Positions 18,083 to 28,558 are shown, numbered from the stretch's first letter. The stretch: DNA of 64,000 nt from Pseudomonas sp. FeN3W (GCA_030263805.2 CP136010.1:2061001-2125000), one strand, 5' to 3'. Notes: generated by a model from the sequence alone, not told the origin. Numbers and translations are program-made.

Positions 18083-20026
18083 ATGGCCGGACTGATCCCT
18101 CAATCCTTCATCGACGACCTGCTCAACCGCTCCGACATCGTCGAGGTGGTGGGCTCGCGCATCCAGCTGAAAAAAGCCGGCAAGAACTACAGCGCGCTCT
18201 GCCCGTTCCACAAGGAAAAGACACCCTCCTTCAGCGTCAGCCCGGACAAGCAGTTTTACTACTGTTTTGGCTGCGGCGCCGGCGGCAATGCGCTCGGCTT
18301 CGTCATGGACCACGACCAACTGGACTTCCCCCAGGCGGTCGAGGAACTGGCCAAGCGCGCAGGGATGGAGGTCCCGCACGAGGAAAGCGGGCGCAAACAC
18401 AAGCCCCGCCAACCCGTCGACTCTCCACTCTACCCGCTGCTGGCCGCCGCCGCGGATTACTACCGCCAGGCACTGAAGGCCCACCCGACCCGCAAGTCCG
18501 CGGTCGAGTATCTCAAGGGTCGTGGTCTCTCAGGCGTGATTGCCCGGGATTTCGGGCTGGGCTTCGCCCCACCCGGCTGGGACAACCTGATGAAGCATCT
18601 GGGCGGCGACCCGCTGCAGCACAAGGCGATGATCGACGCCGGCCTGCTGATCGAGAATGCCGAGACCGGCAAACGCTACGACCGCTTCCGCGACCGCGTG
18701 ATGTTCCCCATCCGCGACAGCCGCGGCCGGGTCATCGCCTTCGGCGGTCGCGTTCTGGGCGACGACAAGCCCAAGTACCTGAATTCGCCGGAGACACCGG
18801 TATTCCACAAGGGCCAGGAACTCTACGGCCTCTACGAAGCGCGCCAGGCCAACCGCGATCTCGATGAGATCATGGTGGTGGAAGGCTACATGGACGTCAT
18901 CGCCCTGGCCCAGCAAGGCTTGCGCAACGCCGTCGCAACCCTCGGCACCGCGACCAGCGAGGAACACCTCAAACGCCTGTTCCGCATCGTGCCCAGCGTG
19001 CTGTTCTGCTTCGACGGCGACGCCGCGGGACGCAAGGCAGCCTGGCGAGCACTGGAAGCCACGCTGCCGAACCTGCAGGACGGCCGCCGGGCGCGCTTCC
19101 TGTTCCTGCCCGACGGCGAAGACCCGGACACCCTCGTTCGTGCCGAAGGCACCGACGCCTTCCGCGCGCGCATTCAGCAGCATTCGCAGCCGCTGGCCGA
19201 TTATTTTTTCCAGCAGTTGAGCGACGAAGCCGACCCCCGTTCGCTGGAAGGCAAGGCCCATTTGGCCACGCTGGCAGCACCGCTCATCGAAAAAATCCCC
19301 GGTGCCAATCTGCGCGCATTGATGCGCCAGCGTCTCGCCGAAATCACCGGTCTCAATGGCGAAGCCCTGCAGCACATGGCGGCCGCCCCCACACCGAACC
19401 CCGACAGCAGCCCGCCTGAATACGACGATTCGGCGTACTACGAGACCGGCGCACACTATGCCGAAACGGATTACTTCGAGCCTCCCGAGCCCCCGAAGCA
19501 ACAGCGCAGCGGCAAGAAGGAATGGAAGAAAGACTGGAAAAAATCCGGGCAGCGACCAGACTTCAAGCCTCGTGGCCCGCGTACGCCAGCTACCGTCGAG
19601 CCGCCCACGCTGACCACGCTGCGCACTTTGCTGCACCATCCGAACCTCGCACAGAGGGTCGAGGATGTCAGTCATTTCGCCGCAGAAGACGACACATACG
19701 CGCAATTGCTCGTTGCACTGCTTGGCACGCTGCAGAAGAATCCGAAACTGCGCAGCCTGCAACTGATCGCCCGCTGGCATGGAACCGACCAAGGGCGACT
19801 TTTACGTGCACTTGCAGAGAAAGAATGGCTGATCTCGGCCGATAACCTTGAACAGCAGTTTTTCGACACCATTAATAGCCTTGCCGCCCGACAGCGGGAA
19901 CGCCGACTCGAAAGCCTGCTGCGCAAGGCTCGCCAGGGTGAACTCAGCGCAGAGGAAAAAGACCAGCTGCGTAACCTGTTGAGTCGTAACGCAACACCCG
20001 CTGCATCGACCTCAACTGGCGCGTGA
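18083..20026 (+). CDS. dnaG: DnaG primase
   Basis: 647-aa replication primase. The N-terminal zinc-binding domain has CPFHKEKTPSFSVSPDKQFYYCFGC. The TOPRIM core has VVEGYMDVIALAQ and CFDGDAAGRKAAWRAL with DGEDPDTLVR. A Lys/Pro-rich linker (around residues 470-500) precedes the C-terminal helicase-binding domain. Middle gene of rpsU-dnaG-rpoD. Confidence 0.96.
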   Translation: MAGLIPQSFIDDLLNRSDIVEVVGSRIQLKKAGKNYSALCPFHKEKTPSFSVSPDKQFYYCFGCGAGGNALGFVMDHDQLDFPQAVEELAKRAGMEVPHEESGRKHKPRQPVDSPLYPLLAAAADYYRQALKAHPTRKSAVEYLKGRGLSGVIARDFGLGFAPPGWDNLMKHLGGDPLQHKAMIDAGLLIENAETGKRYDRFRDRVMFPIRDSRGRVIAFGGRVLGDDKPKYLNSPETPVFHKGQELYGLYEARQANRDLDEIMVVEGYMDVIALAQQGLRNAVATLGTATSEEHLKRLFRIVPSVLFCFDGDAAGRKAAWRALEATLPNLQDGRRARFLFLPDGEDPDTLVRAEGTDAFRARIQQHSQPLADYFFQQLSDEADPRSLEGKAHLATLAAPLIEKIPGANLRALMRQRLAEITGLNGEALQHMAAAPTPNPDSSPPEYDDSAYYETGAHYAETDYFEPPEPPKQQRSGKKEWKKDWKKSGQRPDFKPRGPRTPATVEPPTLTTLRTLLHHPNLAQRVEDVSHFAAEDDTYAQLLVALLGTLQKNPKLRSLQLIARWHGTDQGRLLRALAEKEWLISADNLEQQFFDTINSLAARQRERRLESLLRKARQGELSAEEKDQLRNLLSRNATPAASTSTGA

Positions 20027-20040
20027 GGTCCTAGCTCGGC

Positions 20041-20046
20041 TATAAT
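20041..20046 (+). promoter_or_regulatory. Probable -10 box of an internal rpoD promoter
   Basis: A perfect TATAAT lies 48 bp upstream of the rpoD ATG, just after the dnaG stop. No convincing -35 is visible. It would allow rpoD expression independent of the operon promoter. Confidence 0.45.
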
Positions 20047-20093
20047 GCTCAGCTTGTTTTCAGCCCGCCAGAACCTTCAGTGGATAGGGTTAT

Positions 20094-21947
<1,854 letters not shown>

Positions 21948-21954
21948 TGACAAG

Positions 21955-21979
21955 AGCCCCGGTCCTGCCGGGGCTTTTG
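21955..21979 (+). terminator. Intrinsic terminator after rpoD
   Basis: AGCCCCGG-TCCTG-CCGGGGCTTTT: an 8-bp GC-rich stem directly after the rpoD stop, followed by a T run. Confidence 0.85.
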
Positions 21980-22049
21980 CTATCCGCGACCTGCACCACC
22001 CCGCCAAGCGCGCTATCCTCGGCTCTCGCCCACGACCGACCGAATCGCC

Positions 22050-22703
22050 ATGCACGGATCCGACAGCTCGCCCCTGTTCCAGACCGCCCTGCTGCAGGGC
22101 TTCCGTCAGCGCAACCTGATCGAAGGAGAACTCATCGGCAGCCCCGGCGCCTCACGCGACAGCGTGTTCATCGTGCGCAACGGGCGAATCCGCGTGTACC
22201 TCGCCTCGGAAGACAAGGAATACACCCTCACCTTTCTCGAAGCCGGCGATATCTACAGCACCCACAGCGGCGCCTACATCCAGGCGGCCAAAGCGAGCGA
22301 GGTGCTGATTGGCGAAACCGCCCTGATGCTTCGCACACTCGATGCGCTACCCGACGCCGCACCCTCCATCATCCGGGCCCTGGGCCAGACCCTGGCGAAC
22401 TCCATGCAACTGATCGAAGACCTTGCCTTTCGTGACGTCGAAGGACGCCTGGCGCGTTTCTTCGACGGCATGCTCGCACGCAAGGGACGCCCGCACGGAG
22501 ACGCCCAGCGCCTCGAGCTGGACCTGAACACCGAAGACATCGCCCACCTGCTAGGCACCACGCGGCAGACCGTCTCCTCGTTGATCAACCGCCTGGCCCG
22601 CCAGGGCATCCTCAGCCGAGTCGCCCCCGGCACCTTCGACATCCACCGCCCCGACCTGCTGAAAACACGCAGCCGGCAACCCGGCAAGCTGTCGGCTGGC
22701 TGA
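22050..22703 (+). CDS. Crp/Fnr-family regulator resembling the CO sensor CooA
   Basis: 217-aa transcription factor with an N-terminal cyclic-nucleotide-binding-type beta roll (about 20-110), a dimerisation helix (IEDLAFRDVEGRLARFF) and a C-terminal helix-turn-helix (NTEDIAHLLGTTRQTVSSLINRLARQG). From memory the sequence tracks CooA: VFIVRNGRIRVYLASEDKE and GDIYSTHSGAYIQA align with CooA VFVVVDGRLRVYL and GDMFCMHSGCLVEA. The HSG histidine corresponds to the CooA haem ligand His77, while the Cys75 position is Ser. No Fnr-type cysteine cluster is visible. Haem binding is an inference. Confidence 0.8.
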   Translation: MHGSDSSPLFQTALLQGFRQRNLIEGELIGSPGASRDSVFIVRNGRIRVYLASEDKEYTLTFLEAGDIYSTHSGAYIQAAKASEVLIGETALMLRTLDALPDAAPSIIRALGQTLANSMQLIEDLAFRDVEGRLARFFDGMLARKGRPHGDAQRLELDLNTEDIAHLLGTTRQTVSSLINRLARQGILSRVAPGTFDIHRPDLLKTRSRQPGKLSAG

Positions 22704-22781
22704 CAGACGCCGGCCCAGTCTCGCCCTAGGATCAGCGCTTCCCCAAACCGACCACCGCCCAACCGGCCAAGGAGAAGCGCA

Positions 22782-23078
22782 ATGCCCAGCGTCGTGACCT
22801 ATCGCAGCGTCGCCGGCGACCAGCCGTTACCCTACATCGAATGCGACCGCGGCATCCGCACCCTCTACTCGCGCATTCAGCACTACATCAGCCAGGATGA
22901 CGGCAACTGCCCCCTGTGCTGCTACCTGCGCGACAAGATCGGCAGCCGCAATGGCTTCGAGCCCGATGCCCGACTCATCCTCCACGCGCAAATAAACGTC
23001 ATCCACGAACTTTTCGAGCGCAACGACGACCACGAAATCGCTCTCTTGCTGCAACGCGTGGAAGACGACTGCTGCTGA
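22782..23078 (+). CDS. Conserved-looking small protein of unknown function
   Basis: 98-aa protein with a strong AAGGAG ribosome site before the ATG. It has five cysteines, CPLCCYLRD in the middle and CC at the C-terminus, and an acidic C-terminal half (HELFERNDDHEIALLLQRVEDD). It follows the CooA-like regulator by 78 nt and may be its target or partner. I do not recognise the family; the cysteines could bind metal. Confidence 0.65.
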   Translation: MPSVVTYRSVAGDQPLPYIECDRGIRTLYSRIQHYISQDDGNCPLCCYLRDKIGSRNGFEPDARLILHAQINVIHELFERNDDHEIALLLQRVEDDCC

Positions 23079-23092
23079 ACCCCAGCAATCAG

Positions 23093-23122
23093 TTGGCGCC
23101 CCAGGGACCCGACCGGTATAAT
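23093..23122 (+). promoter_or_regulatory. tRNA promoter
   Basis: TTGGCG (23093-23098) and TATAAT (23117-23122) separated by 18 bp, with the tRNA starting 15 bp downstream. Confidence 0.7.
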
Positions 23123-23137
23123 CCGCCGGCCTTCTGG

Positions 23138-23214
23138 GGGCCTATAGCTCAGTTGGTTAGAGCAGAGGACTCATAATCCTTTGGTCCACGGTTCGAGTCC
23201 GTGTGGGCCCACCA
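23138..23214 (+). tRNA. tRNA with CAU anticodon, probably tRNA-Ile2 (lysidine-modified)
   Basis: A complete 77-nt cloverleaf: acceptor GGGCCTA / TGGGCCC with encoded ACCA, D arm GCTC/GAGC, anticodon stem GAGGA/TCCTT with loop CTCATAA, and T arm CACGG/CCGTG. The anticodon is CAU. The variable region TTGGTC and anticodon-arm context resemble the E. coli ileX type rather than elongator tRNA-Met (GGGGTC), so Ile2 is the better call, with Met as the alternative. Its 3' end marks the left border of the island. Confidence 0.88.
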
Positions 23215-23230
23215 ATAAAGTTAAGGACTT

Positions 23231-23262
23231 AGGCCAGCTTTCGAGCTGGCCTTTTCTTTTCT
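23231..23262 (+). terminator. Intrinsic terminator after the tRNA
   Basis: AGGCCAGC / GCTGGCCT stem followed by TTTTCTTTTC, 16 nt after the tRNA end. Confidence 0.8.
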
Positions 23263-23412
23263 TGGCTAAAAAAACTTTTTGGGTACCGCTTTGCGTACCG
23301 TTTCGTTTTGCTTGGCAAGGCCTGTTCTTAGCGCCTATAGCGCTGGCCTGCGTAGGTGAACGGCGTAACAGCAAGAATTGACAGGATAGCGATAGCCCCA
23401 TACCTTGGTCTT

Positions 23413-23589
23413 CCCACTGTTGTGGGACGGGATTGGCGTCCCGGTTTCTGAGTCGGTGCAAGCGCGTCTTGACACCACGCATGGCTGTGCCTTTATGGGC
23501 GGGCCGTGCAGGGCATCTTCGGATGCGCCGGCCCTCAGACCGGTACGCCAACCTGTGCGGCCTGCTCACCAATTGGCGTTGGTGAGCAG
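23413..23589 (+). ncRNA. Highly structured leader/RNA element upstream of an island gene
   Basis: Four hairpins in 177 nt. CCCAC-tgtt-GTGGG (23413-23426) shares its GGG with GGGACG...CGTCCC (23424-23442), so the two are mutually exclusive. GCATC/GATGC (23513-23526) is closed by a UUCG-type tetraloop and lies inside GGGCCG...CGGCCC. An 11-bp stem CTGCTCACCAA / TTGGTGAGCAG (23562-23589) lies 25 nt before the next ATG. This gene-free stretch (23263-23614) reads like a cis-regulatory leader. The function is unknown. Confidence 0.5.
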
Positions 23590-23614
23590 AACCTTTCCGT
23601 TCTGAGGATCAACC

Positions 23615-23974
23615 ATGCCCTACCCTACTAGCGACAACCGCCCATCCCAGCCCAATGCTGCTGATCAAGACAGCACACTGGCCGACCGGAACATACAACG
23701 ACCGCAGGCCGGCTTCGCCCCACTATCTCCCAACGACCCCAGCTGCCTACTGGGATTTCGTAGCGATGCATCCGCTAGTGAGCTCTATGACGAGGCGTCT
23801 CTGCGTCAACACGCCGTGCTTGGTTTGCTCAACGCCCTCGGCGGTACACCCAGTTCAAGTGAGCTCGCAAGCGAACCGCTGATTGCATGCGTTCGGGCGA
23901 TCAGCTTGTTGTGCAGCGATGCTGCTGCGCTTTATTCCGCAGCCAGGAACCGCGCGCAGCAAGAATCAGCCTAG
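23615..23974 (+). CDS. Hypothetical protein following the structured leader
   Basis: 119-aa protein preceded by GAGGATCAACC. The N-terminal 45 residues are polar and probably disordered. The C-terminal part (LRQHAVLGLLNALGG and IACVRAISLLCSDAAALYSAARNRA) is helical and resembles small Pseudomonas accessory proteins that follow this kind of leader. No catalytic motif is visible. First gene of the island; convergent with an XRE regulator. Confidence 0.65.
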   Translation: MPYPTSDNRPSQPNAADQDSTLADRNIQRPQAGFAPLSPNDPSCLLGFRSDASASELYDEASLRQHAVLGLLNALGGTPSSSELASEPLIACVRAISLLCSDAAALYSAARNRAQQESA

Positions 23975-23999
23975 TCCGATACATACAGAGCGCGCGGGA

Positions 24000-24230
24000 C
24001 TATTCTCGCGCCTCTTGCGGCGACAGCTCGGATTCGTAACGCTGCACAAACTCGACCAAGCCGAGGCCCAGCACACGGCAGATGTCTCGCAACTGAATAA
24101 GGTCAAGCCTGCGCAGACCACGCTCAATGTCGCTCGCGAACGACTGGGGGCGGCCAAGTGCCTCGGCGAACTGCCCCTGAGTCAGACCTGACTCAATACG
24201 GCATTGCCTGAGCAAACGCAGCAGCACCAT
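24000..24230 (-). CDS. XRE-family helix-turn-helix protein
   Basis: 76-aa DNA-binding protein starting MVLLRLLRQCRIESGLTQ; a longer reading from a TTG at 24284 is possible. The HTH is ESGLTQGQFAEALGRPQSFASDIERGLRRLDLIQLRDICRVLGL. It is a likely small repressor of island genes; no operator was identified. Confidence 0.8.
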   Translation of the reverse strand: MVLLRLLRQCRIESGLTQGQFAEALGRPQSFASDIERGLRRLDLIQLRDICRVLGLGLVEFVQRYESELSPQEARE

Positions 24231-24336
24231 GTTCTCATCTCGGTATATCGATTTTTCCACGAGAAGCGCTCCAGCGGTTGACAAAGCCCGAATGTATATC
24301 TACCTTATCGATTATCTGAATTACGGGTTTTCAGTT

Positions 24337-24792
24337 ATGAAAATTGCTTCCATCTGCCCACTCATCGCTCTTGATGTCGACCGGTCTGCACTGCTAGACG
24401 TCAGAAAGCATATTTTGTACTTGAGCGTTGAGCGCATCCTCAGCCGCTTCGACTTCGAGCTGTCGGCAGTGCTAAACCGTGTGGCTGACTCTGATTTAAA
24501 AATCCGTTTCGATCCGTTAAACGGCACGCCGTGTCTGAATTTCAGAGATATTCCGGGCTTTCTTAACATGATCCGTCCGGCCAAGAATGCTCGCTTCAAT
24601 AGGTGGAAGATGTGCATGGAGCTCGATTGCTCCGAACTTTCAATAAAAATGGACCGGCAAGGACTGCTCTATAAGCCACAACAGTTAAGCATGGAGCTGA
24701 TGACAATATGTATGCCTTACCGCCCTTTTTATCCAACCAAAAAAGATATGGATGACATGCTGACCTTTGCGCAGGGAGTCACAGCGTTCTGA
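24337..24792 (+). CDS. Hypothetical island protein
   Basis: About 151 aa from the ATG at 24337 (MKIASICPLIALDVDRS); an in-frame ATG at 24292 would add 15 residues. There is no strong ribosome site. It has a helical N-terminal region, RFDPLNGTPCLNFRDIPGF in the middle and several cysteines. Lower GC than the core suggests transfer. Family not recognised. Confidence 0.55.
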   Translation: MKIASICPLIALDVDRSALLDVRKHILYLSVERILSRFDFELSAVLNRVADSDLKIRFDPLNGTPCLNFRDIPGFLNMIRPAKNARFNRWKMCMELDCSELSIKMDRQGLLYKPQQLSMELMTICMPYRPFYPTKKDMDDMLTFAQGVTAF

Positions 24793-24903
24793 AAGTTCGT
24801 TTCGGTAACGTGCGAGGTTTCACCTCACCGGTATCCACGAATGCCGAATGAGCTAATGAGCTAATTAGCGCCATTGAGCAATCGCGCATTGAGGAAGGTT
24901 AGG

Positions 24904-25302
24904 ATGAATGAACTAAACGCACTGACAGATCTTCTCTACACACCAGGTCAGCCCATGGCTGGCAGTGACATGTCGGACGAAGACGCCATCGCTTATGCAC
25001 GGAACCACTTCCCACAAGACGGTTATTGCATCGTGCGTGAATGGATCTGGATTGATCTTGATGCAAGTGAGGAACTGCGCGCTGCGCTAGCGAAGAGGCA
25101 GCGCCAACCGGTAATACTGTATGCACACTGCGTCGTCTTCGACGGCAAACGCCGCTGGGATGTCGGCGACTTTGTGCGCACGTCGCCGCTGCACGCTTTC
25201 GAAAAGGACTTCCACTTCAAAACGCTCAACACTACATACCTACTCCTCGGCGGCGGCACACGGAAGCTCGCTACGGCAGAAACGATGGCTCGAATTTTCT
25301 GA
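24904..25302 (+). CDS. Hypothetical protein, possibly DUF6957-like
   Basis: 132-aa protein from the ATG at 24904, preceded by AGGAAGGTTAGG. GSDMSDEDAIAYARNHFPQDGYCIVREWIWIDLD and DVGDFVRTSPL resemble a Pseudomonas island family I know as DUF6957; that assignment is from memory. It lies directly upstream of the broken metallophosphoesterase, and the pair looks like a former operon. Confidence 0.65.
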   Translation: MNELNALTDLLYTPGQPMAGSDMSDEDAIAYARNHFPQDGYCIVREWIWIDLDASEELRAALAKRQRQPVILYAHCVVFDGKRRWDVGDFVRTSPLHAFEKDFHFKTLNTTYLLLGGGTRKLATAETMARIF

Positions 25303-25321
25303 ATACCCGGAGGGCTAGCTA

Positions 25322-26066
25322 ATGCGAATTCATCTGTTGTCCGATCTGCACAACAAGTTCAGCACCTACATACCCTCAGTAGTCGATGCCGATATTTTTA
25401 TTCTTGCAGGTGATATTGATGTGAAGGCGCGAAGAGTCGAGTGGACCAAATAGGCATTTCAAATTCCTGTTTCTTTGCGTGCTCGGCAATCATAAGTACT
25501 ACCGCGGCCACATGATACGCACGCAGGAGAAGATACGTAGCGCCTGCCTGGGGCCCCATGTACAGGTGTTGGGACGCGATTCTATTGTAATAGGTGGCAC
25601 TCGATTCTTAGGTGCAACGATGTGGACTGATTTTAGCGCTAAAAGTAACAAATCTCTGGCGTCGATCACTTTGCAAAGCTTGATGAGCGATTACCGCCAG
25701 ATTCGTGCAGGAGAGAATTTCCGGCGCATGAAGCCCGGTGACCTCGCTGCCGAAGCGTTAAAAACAAGAGTTTGGCTACTAAACAAACTATCCGAGCCAT
25801 TTTCAGGGCCAACAGTCGTGATAACGCACCACGCACCAATTCTGCGCTCATTAGCGCAAAGCCCACATGCAGGCAATCACCTTGACGCCGCGTATGCAAA
25901 TGAGTGGCTTGATCTGATGGACGGTGAGCCAGTGGCGGCGTGGGTACACGGCCACTCCCATACCGTCGTTGACTATTACAAAGCTGGAACACGGATCGTC
26001 TGTAACCCCAGAGGATACCCAAACGAGAACACCGGCTTCGATCAAGATCTAATTGTTTACCTCTGA
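25322..26066 (+). pseudogene. Metallophosphoesterase broken by a nonsense codon and a frameshift
   Basis: The first part (25322-25450) reads MRIHLLSDLHNKFSTYIPSV and ILAGDIDV, a calcineurin-like start. It stops at TAG 25451-25453, where CAG (Gln) would restore WTKQAFQIPV. A one-T excess in GTTTC (25469-25473) then shifts frame. The rest (from 25479) continues LGNHKYYRG, VITHHAPILRSL, WVHGHSHTVVDYYKAGTRIVCNPRGYP to the stop at 26066. All metal motifs (DLH, GD, GNH, THH, GHSH) survive across the two pieces, so inactivation looks recent. Gene 24904-25302 precedes it by 19 nt. Confidence 0.85.
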
Positions 26067-26347
26067 GGAGCAGCAATTGCGTTCAGTGCCCCCGCTGCCA
26101 TGCAGATGCTGCATTAGGCTCAAGCCTAAAATTCAGCCAAGCGATCACGGCTTACCTAACCGACGCCCGTATTGCGGTCCGCTGCTGCTTGGGCGTCACA
26201 ATAGCGATATCAGCGCTGACCCAATGTTGGGGTGGTTTACAGATGGGCACCGGATTGAAAATCGGTCATCTGTCGAAAGGCAAGTTCTGCGGGCCCTCCA
26301 TGCTTAGTAAAACCGAGCGATACACAATGACCAACATAGGAGCCCAT
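26067..26347 (+). other. Gap with an open frame but no supported gene
   Basis: The frame of the next gene stays open back to about 26070 and would encode NCVQCPRCHADAALG, a C-X2-C-X2-C cluster, but no start with a ribosome site is seen. A hairpin (ACAGAT / ATCTGT around 26240-26274) lies within it. Probably a decayed small zinc-ribbon gene. Confidence 0.35.
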
Positions 26348-26713
26348 ATGGAGCTTACATCCGCACCAGACTTAGGAGACACACTCGAAGCCATCACAGA
26401 CTGGGCCGCACAGAAAAGCGCAGAGCAACACAGAAACGAATTCAAAAATATTGTGAAGACGCAGTTCAAGGACACGTTCGGTGCTGACTTTGGGGACGTA
26501 CCGCTGACAATGGCAGAGGCTGCTTTCAATGAACTCTGCTTCATCCTCGCCAACGCCCCCCCAACCACCGCCTCGACAGCGGCTATTAATTTCGAAACCA
26601 TCTGCACTCAGCTCGTAAACACAATCGGTTTCGGAGCAAAGCGCGCGAGCAAAGCTGATGTCGTGGCTGCTATGAACGCGCTGGAGCTTATGCGGCTTAA
26701 AGAAGGCGAGTAA
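26348..26713 (+). CDS. Hypothetical island protein
   Basis: 121 aa from the ATG at 26348, chosen for its TAGGAG ribosome site 7 nt upstream; an ATG at 26327 is in frame. The sequence is helical and acidic (ITDWAAQKSAEQHRNEFKNIVKTQFKDTFG) and ends AMNALELMRLKEGE. No motif recognised. Confidence 0.55.
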   Translation: MELTSAPDLGDTLEAITDWAAQKSAEQHRNEFKNIVKTQFKDTFGADFGDVPLTMAEAAFNELCFILANAPPTTASTAAINFETICTQLVNTIGFGAKRASKADVVAAMNALELMRLKEGE

Positions 26714-26773
26714 GACGTGCAGCAAAGCGCTTCAGCAGAGCCGTTGCTCGATCTAACTCTTTAGGACACGACG

Positions 26774-27133
26774 ATGCGCCGAGTATCCCTTTATGCCGCC
26801 ATGCAACTGCAAAAGGCTTTCGACTTATGTTTCAGCGAGCCTGTCACGGCCTATATCACCAGCGCCTGCATCGCAGCAGGCTGCTGCGTCGGCGTTACAC
26901 ATCGGCATGCCAAAGCAGACCCGGATTCAGGTCGGTTTGGCGACGGGCATCTTATCCATACATCAGACATTGTCCGGGTTGACCGCGAACACTCGTTTTG
27001 GGTCCTGCGTACTTTCAGCGGAAGCTTCTACGTCGTCGCTTCATTGCACCCACAAGGCGGATATGAATCACTGCTGGCATTTAAAAAAATTCTCCCGCAG
27101 TGCGTTCATCCAAGGCCTGCACGCTTGCATTAA
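26774..27133 (+). CDS. Hypothetical island protein
   Basis: 119-aa protein with AGGA upstream. The central segment GRFGDGHLIHTSDIVRVDREHSFWVLRTFSGSFYVVASL resembles a small family common on Pseudomonas islands (pattern DGxxIxTS...WVxRT). An overlapping frame from 26793 looks non-coding. Function unknown. Confidence 0.6.
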   Translation: MRRVSLYAAMQLQKAFDLCFSEPVTAYITSACIAAGCCVGVTHRHAKADPDSGRFGDGHLIHTSDIVRVDREHSFWVLRTFSGSFYVVASLHPQGGYESLLAFKKILPQCVHPRPARLH

Positions 27134-27344
27134 TGTCAGGGGTGTAGCCGTAGGCCCTGGCAGTCATCTGCCTTGAGTCGACACACTAGAGCTTGAGGTG
27201 TTGGTCATGAACGACGAGGCATCGGAGCATGTGAAGCCGACTAAGGTTGCTTTGTGTGACGTATGCCGTGGCAGCATCCCTATCGATGGTTACGGCACGC
27301 AATTTGGTGTGCTCGGCGCCACTCGGGGGCACGGCTCGAGGTAT

Positions 27345-28558
27345 GGGGGCCTCTAAAAACCGGCCACCTCACGGTAAAATCGGCGCGCCCTTGATCCTCC
27401 GGAGCCCTGCCCATGCTCAGTCTGTTTGCCGACCAGGAACGTGAAGCCAAGCTGGAAGCTGGACTGCCTGGGCGATCCACTGGCCCTGCTGGACAAGCAT
27501 GTGGACTTTACGGCCCTGGCAGCCGAGATCGACCGCTGGGCGCCCAGGCCCAGTCGGGCCAAGGGCGGTCGGCCTCCCTATCCAACGGAGTTGATGACCC
27601 GCCTTCTGGTGCTCCAGCAGCTGTTCAACTTGTCCGATGAGCAGATGGAGTCCCAGCTGATCGACCGCATGAGCTTCCAGCGTTTTGCCGGGCTGAAGCA
27701 CTCCGGGCGAGTTCCGGATCGCAACACGATCTGGGTCTTTCGCGAGCGCCTGGTACAGGCCAACGTCGAGCATCAGATCTTTGCCGAGGTGCAGCGCCAG
27801 TTGCAGCAGCATGGATTCCGGGCCCGCGAGGGGCAGATCATCGACGCCAGCATCGTTCGCGCACCCCTTCAGCACAACACGGCCGATGAGCAAGCGGTGG
27901 TGAAGGAGCAGGCGTTACCGGTCGAATGGTCGCCCGCCAAACGGCGGCAAAAGGATGTCCAAGCGCGCTGGACGAAGAAGCACGGCAAGTCGTATTTCGG
28001 CTACAAGCTCTCGGTCAGCGTGGATCGCCGGCACAAGCTCATTCGCTGCGTGAGGGTGAGCGATGCCAGCGAGGCCGATACCCGGCATCTGGTGGATGTG
28101 CTCGGCCGGAACAACAGCAGCCGGGACTTCTGGGCGGATCGCGGCTATCACGATAAGCCCCGAGAGCAGTGGCTCCGGATGATCGGCTGGCGACCGCATA
28201 TCCAGCGCAAGGGCCAGGCTGGCAAGCCTATAGGGGAGCGGGGCAAGGCACAAAACAAGCGCATAGCCAGCCCCCGAGCCCGCGTCGAACATGTCTTTGC
28301 CAGCCTCGCGCAGATGGGCGGCAAGATAATCCGGAGCATTGGTCTGGCGCGAGCCCAATTTGGCCTGATAGTCAAATCGGCGGTTTACAACCTCAAGCGG
28401 ATGTCGAGCCTGCTGGAAATGACCTGAACCGGGCACCGGTTGCGTGATGCAACCGGCCATTCACGATGCTCTGCGAGCGTCCAAGTCGGCGTTCGGATGC
28501 CAAGGAGCTGCACTTTCGCATCCTGGCTCAGCCCGGATGTGTGTTTTTAGAGGTGCCC
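27345..28558. mobile_element. IS5-family insertion sequence, 1214 bp, with terminal repeats and GTAT target duplication
   Basis: Left end GGGGGCCTCTAAAAAC and right end GTTTTTAGAGGTGCCC are imperfect inverted repeats. The 4-bp direct repeat GTAT flanks the element (27341-27344 and 28559-28562). Removing the element and one repeat restores the host reading frame, which fixes both ends. It carries one frameshifted transposase gene. Confidence 0.85.
27413..28427 (+). pseudogene. IS5-family transposase, frameshifted near the N-terminus
   Basis: The natural start MLSLFADQEREAKLE (27413) is out of frame with the rest (KLDCLGDPLALLDKHVDFTALAAEIDRWAP onwards). The break coincides with a tandem 7-bp duplication, AAGCTGG AAGCTGG (27449-27462); deleting one copy joins the two frames as EAKLDCLGDP. 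The rest is intact and shows the DDE-type transposase core (GQIIDASIVRAP, FWADRGYHDKP, ARVEHVFASLAQMGGK). Only a weak TTG at 27426 could start the long frame, so the copy is probably inactive. Confidence 0.8.

Noticed and set aside
23171..23572. Minus-strand frame ending VGPHGLEPWTKGL
   Set aside because: It reads through the tRNA in antisense, a well-known false gene next to tRNAs; no integrase motif is present.
26240..26274. tRNA-Phe-like loop ATTGAAAAT in a hairpin
   Set aside because: No acceptor, D or T arms can be folded around it; only an isolated stem-loop.
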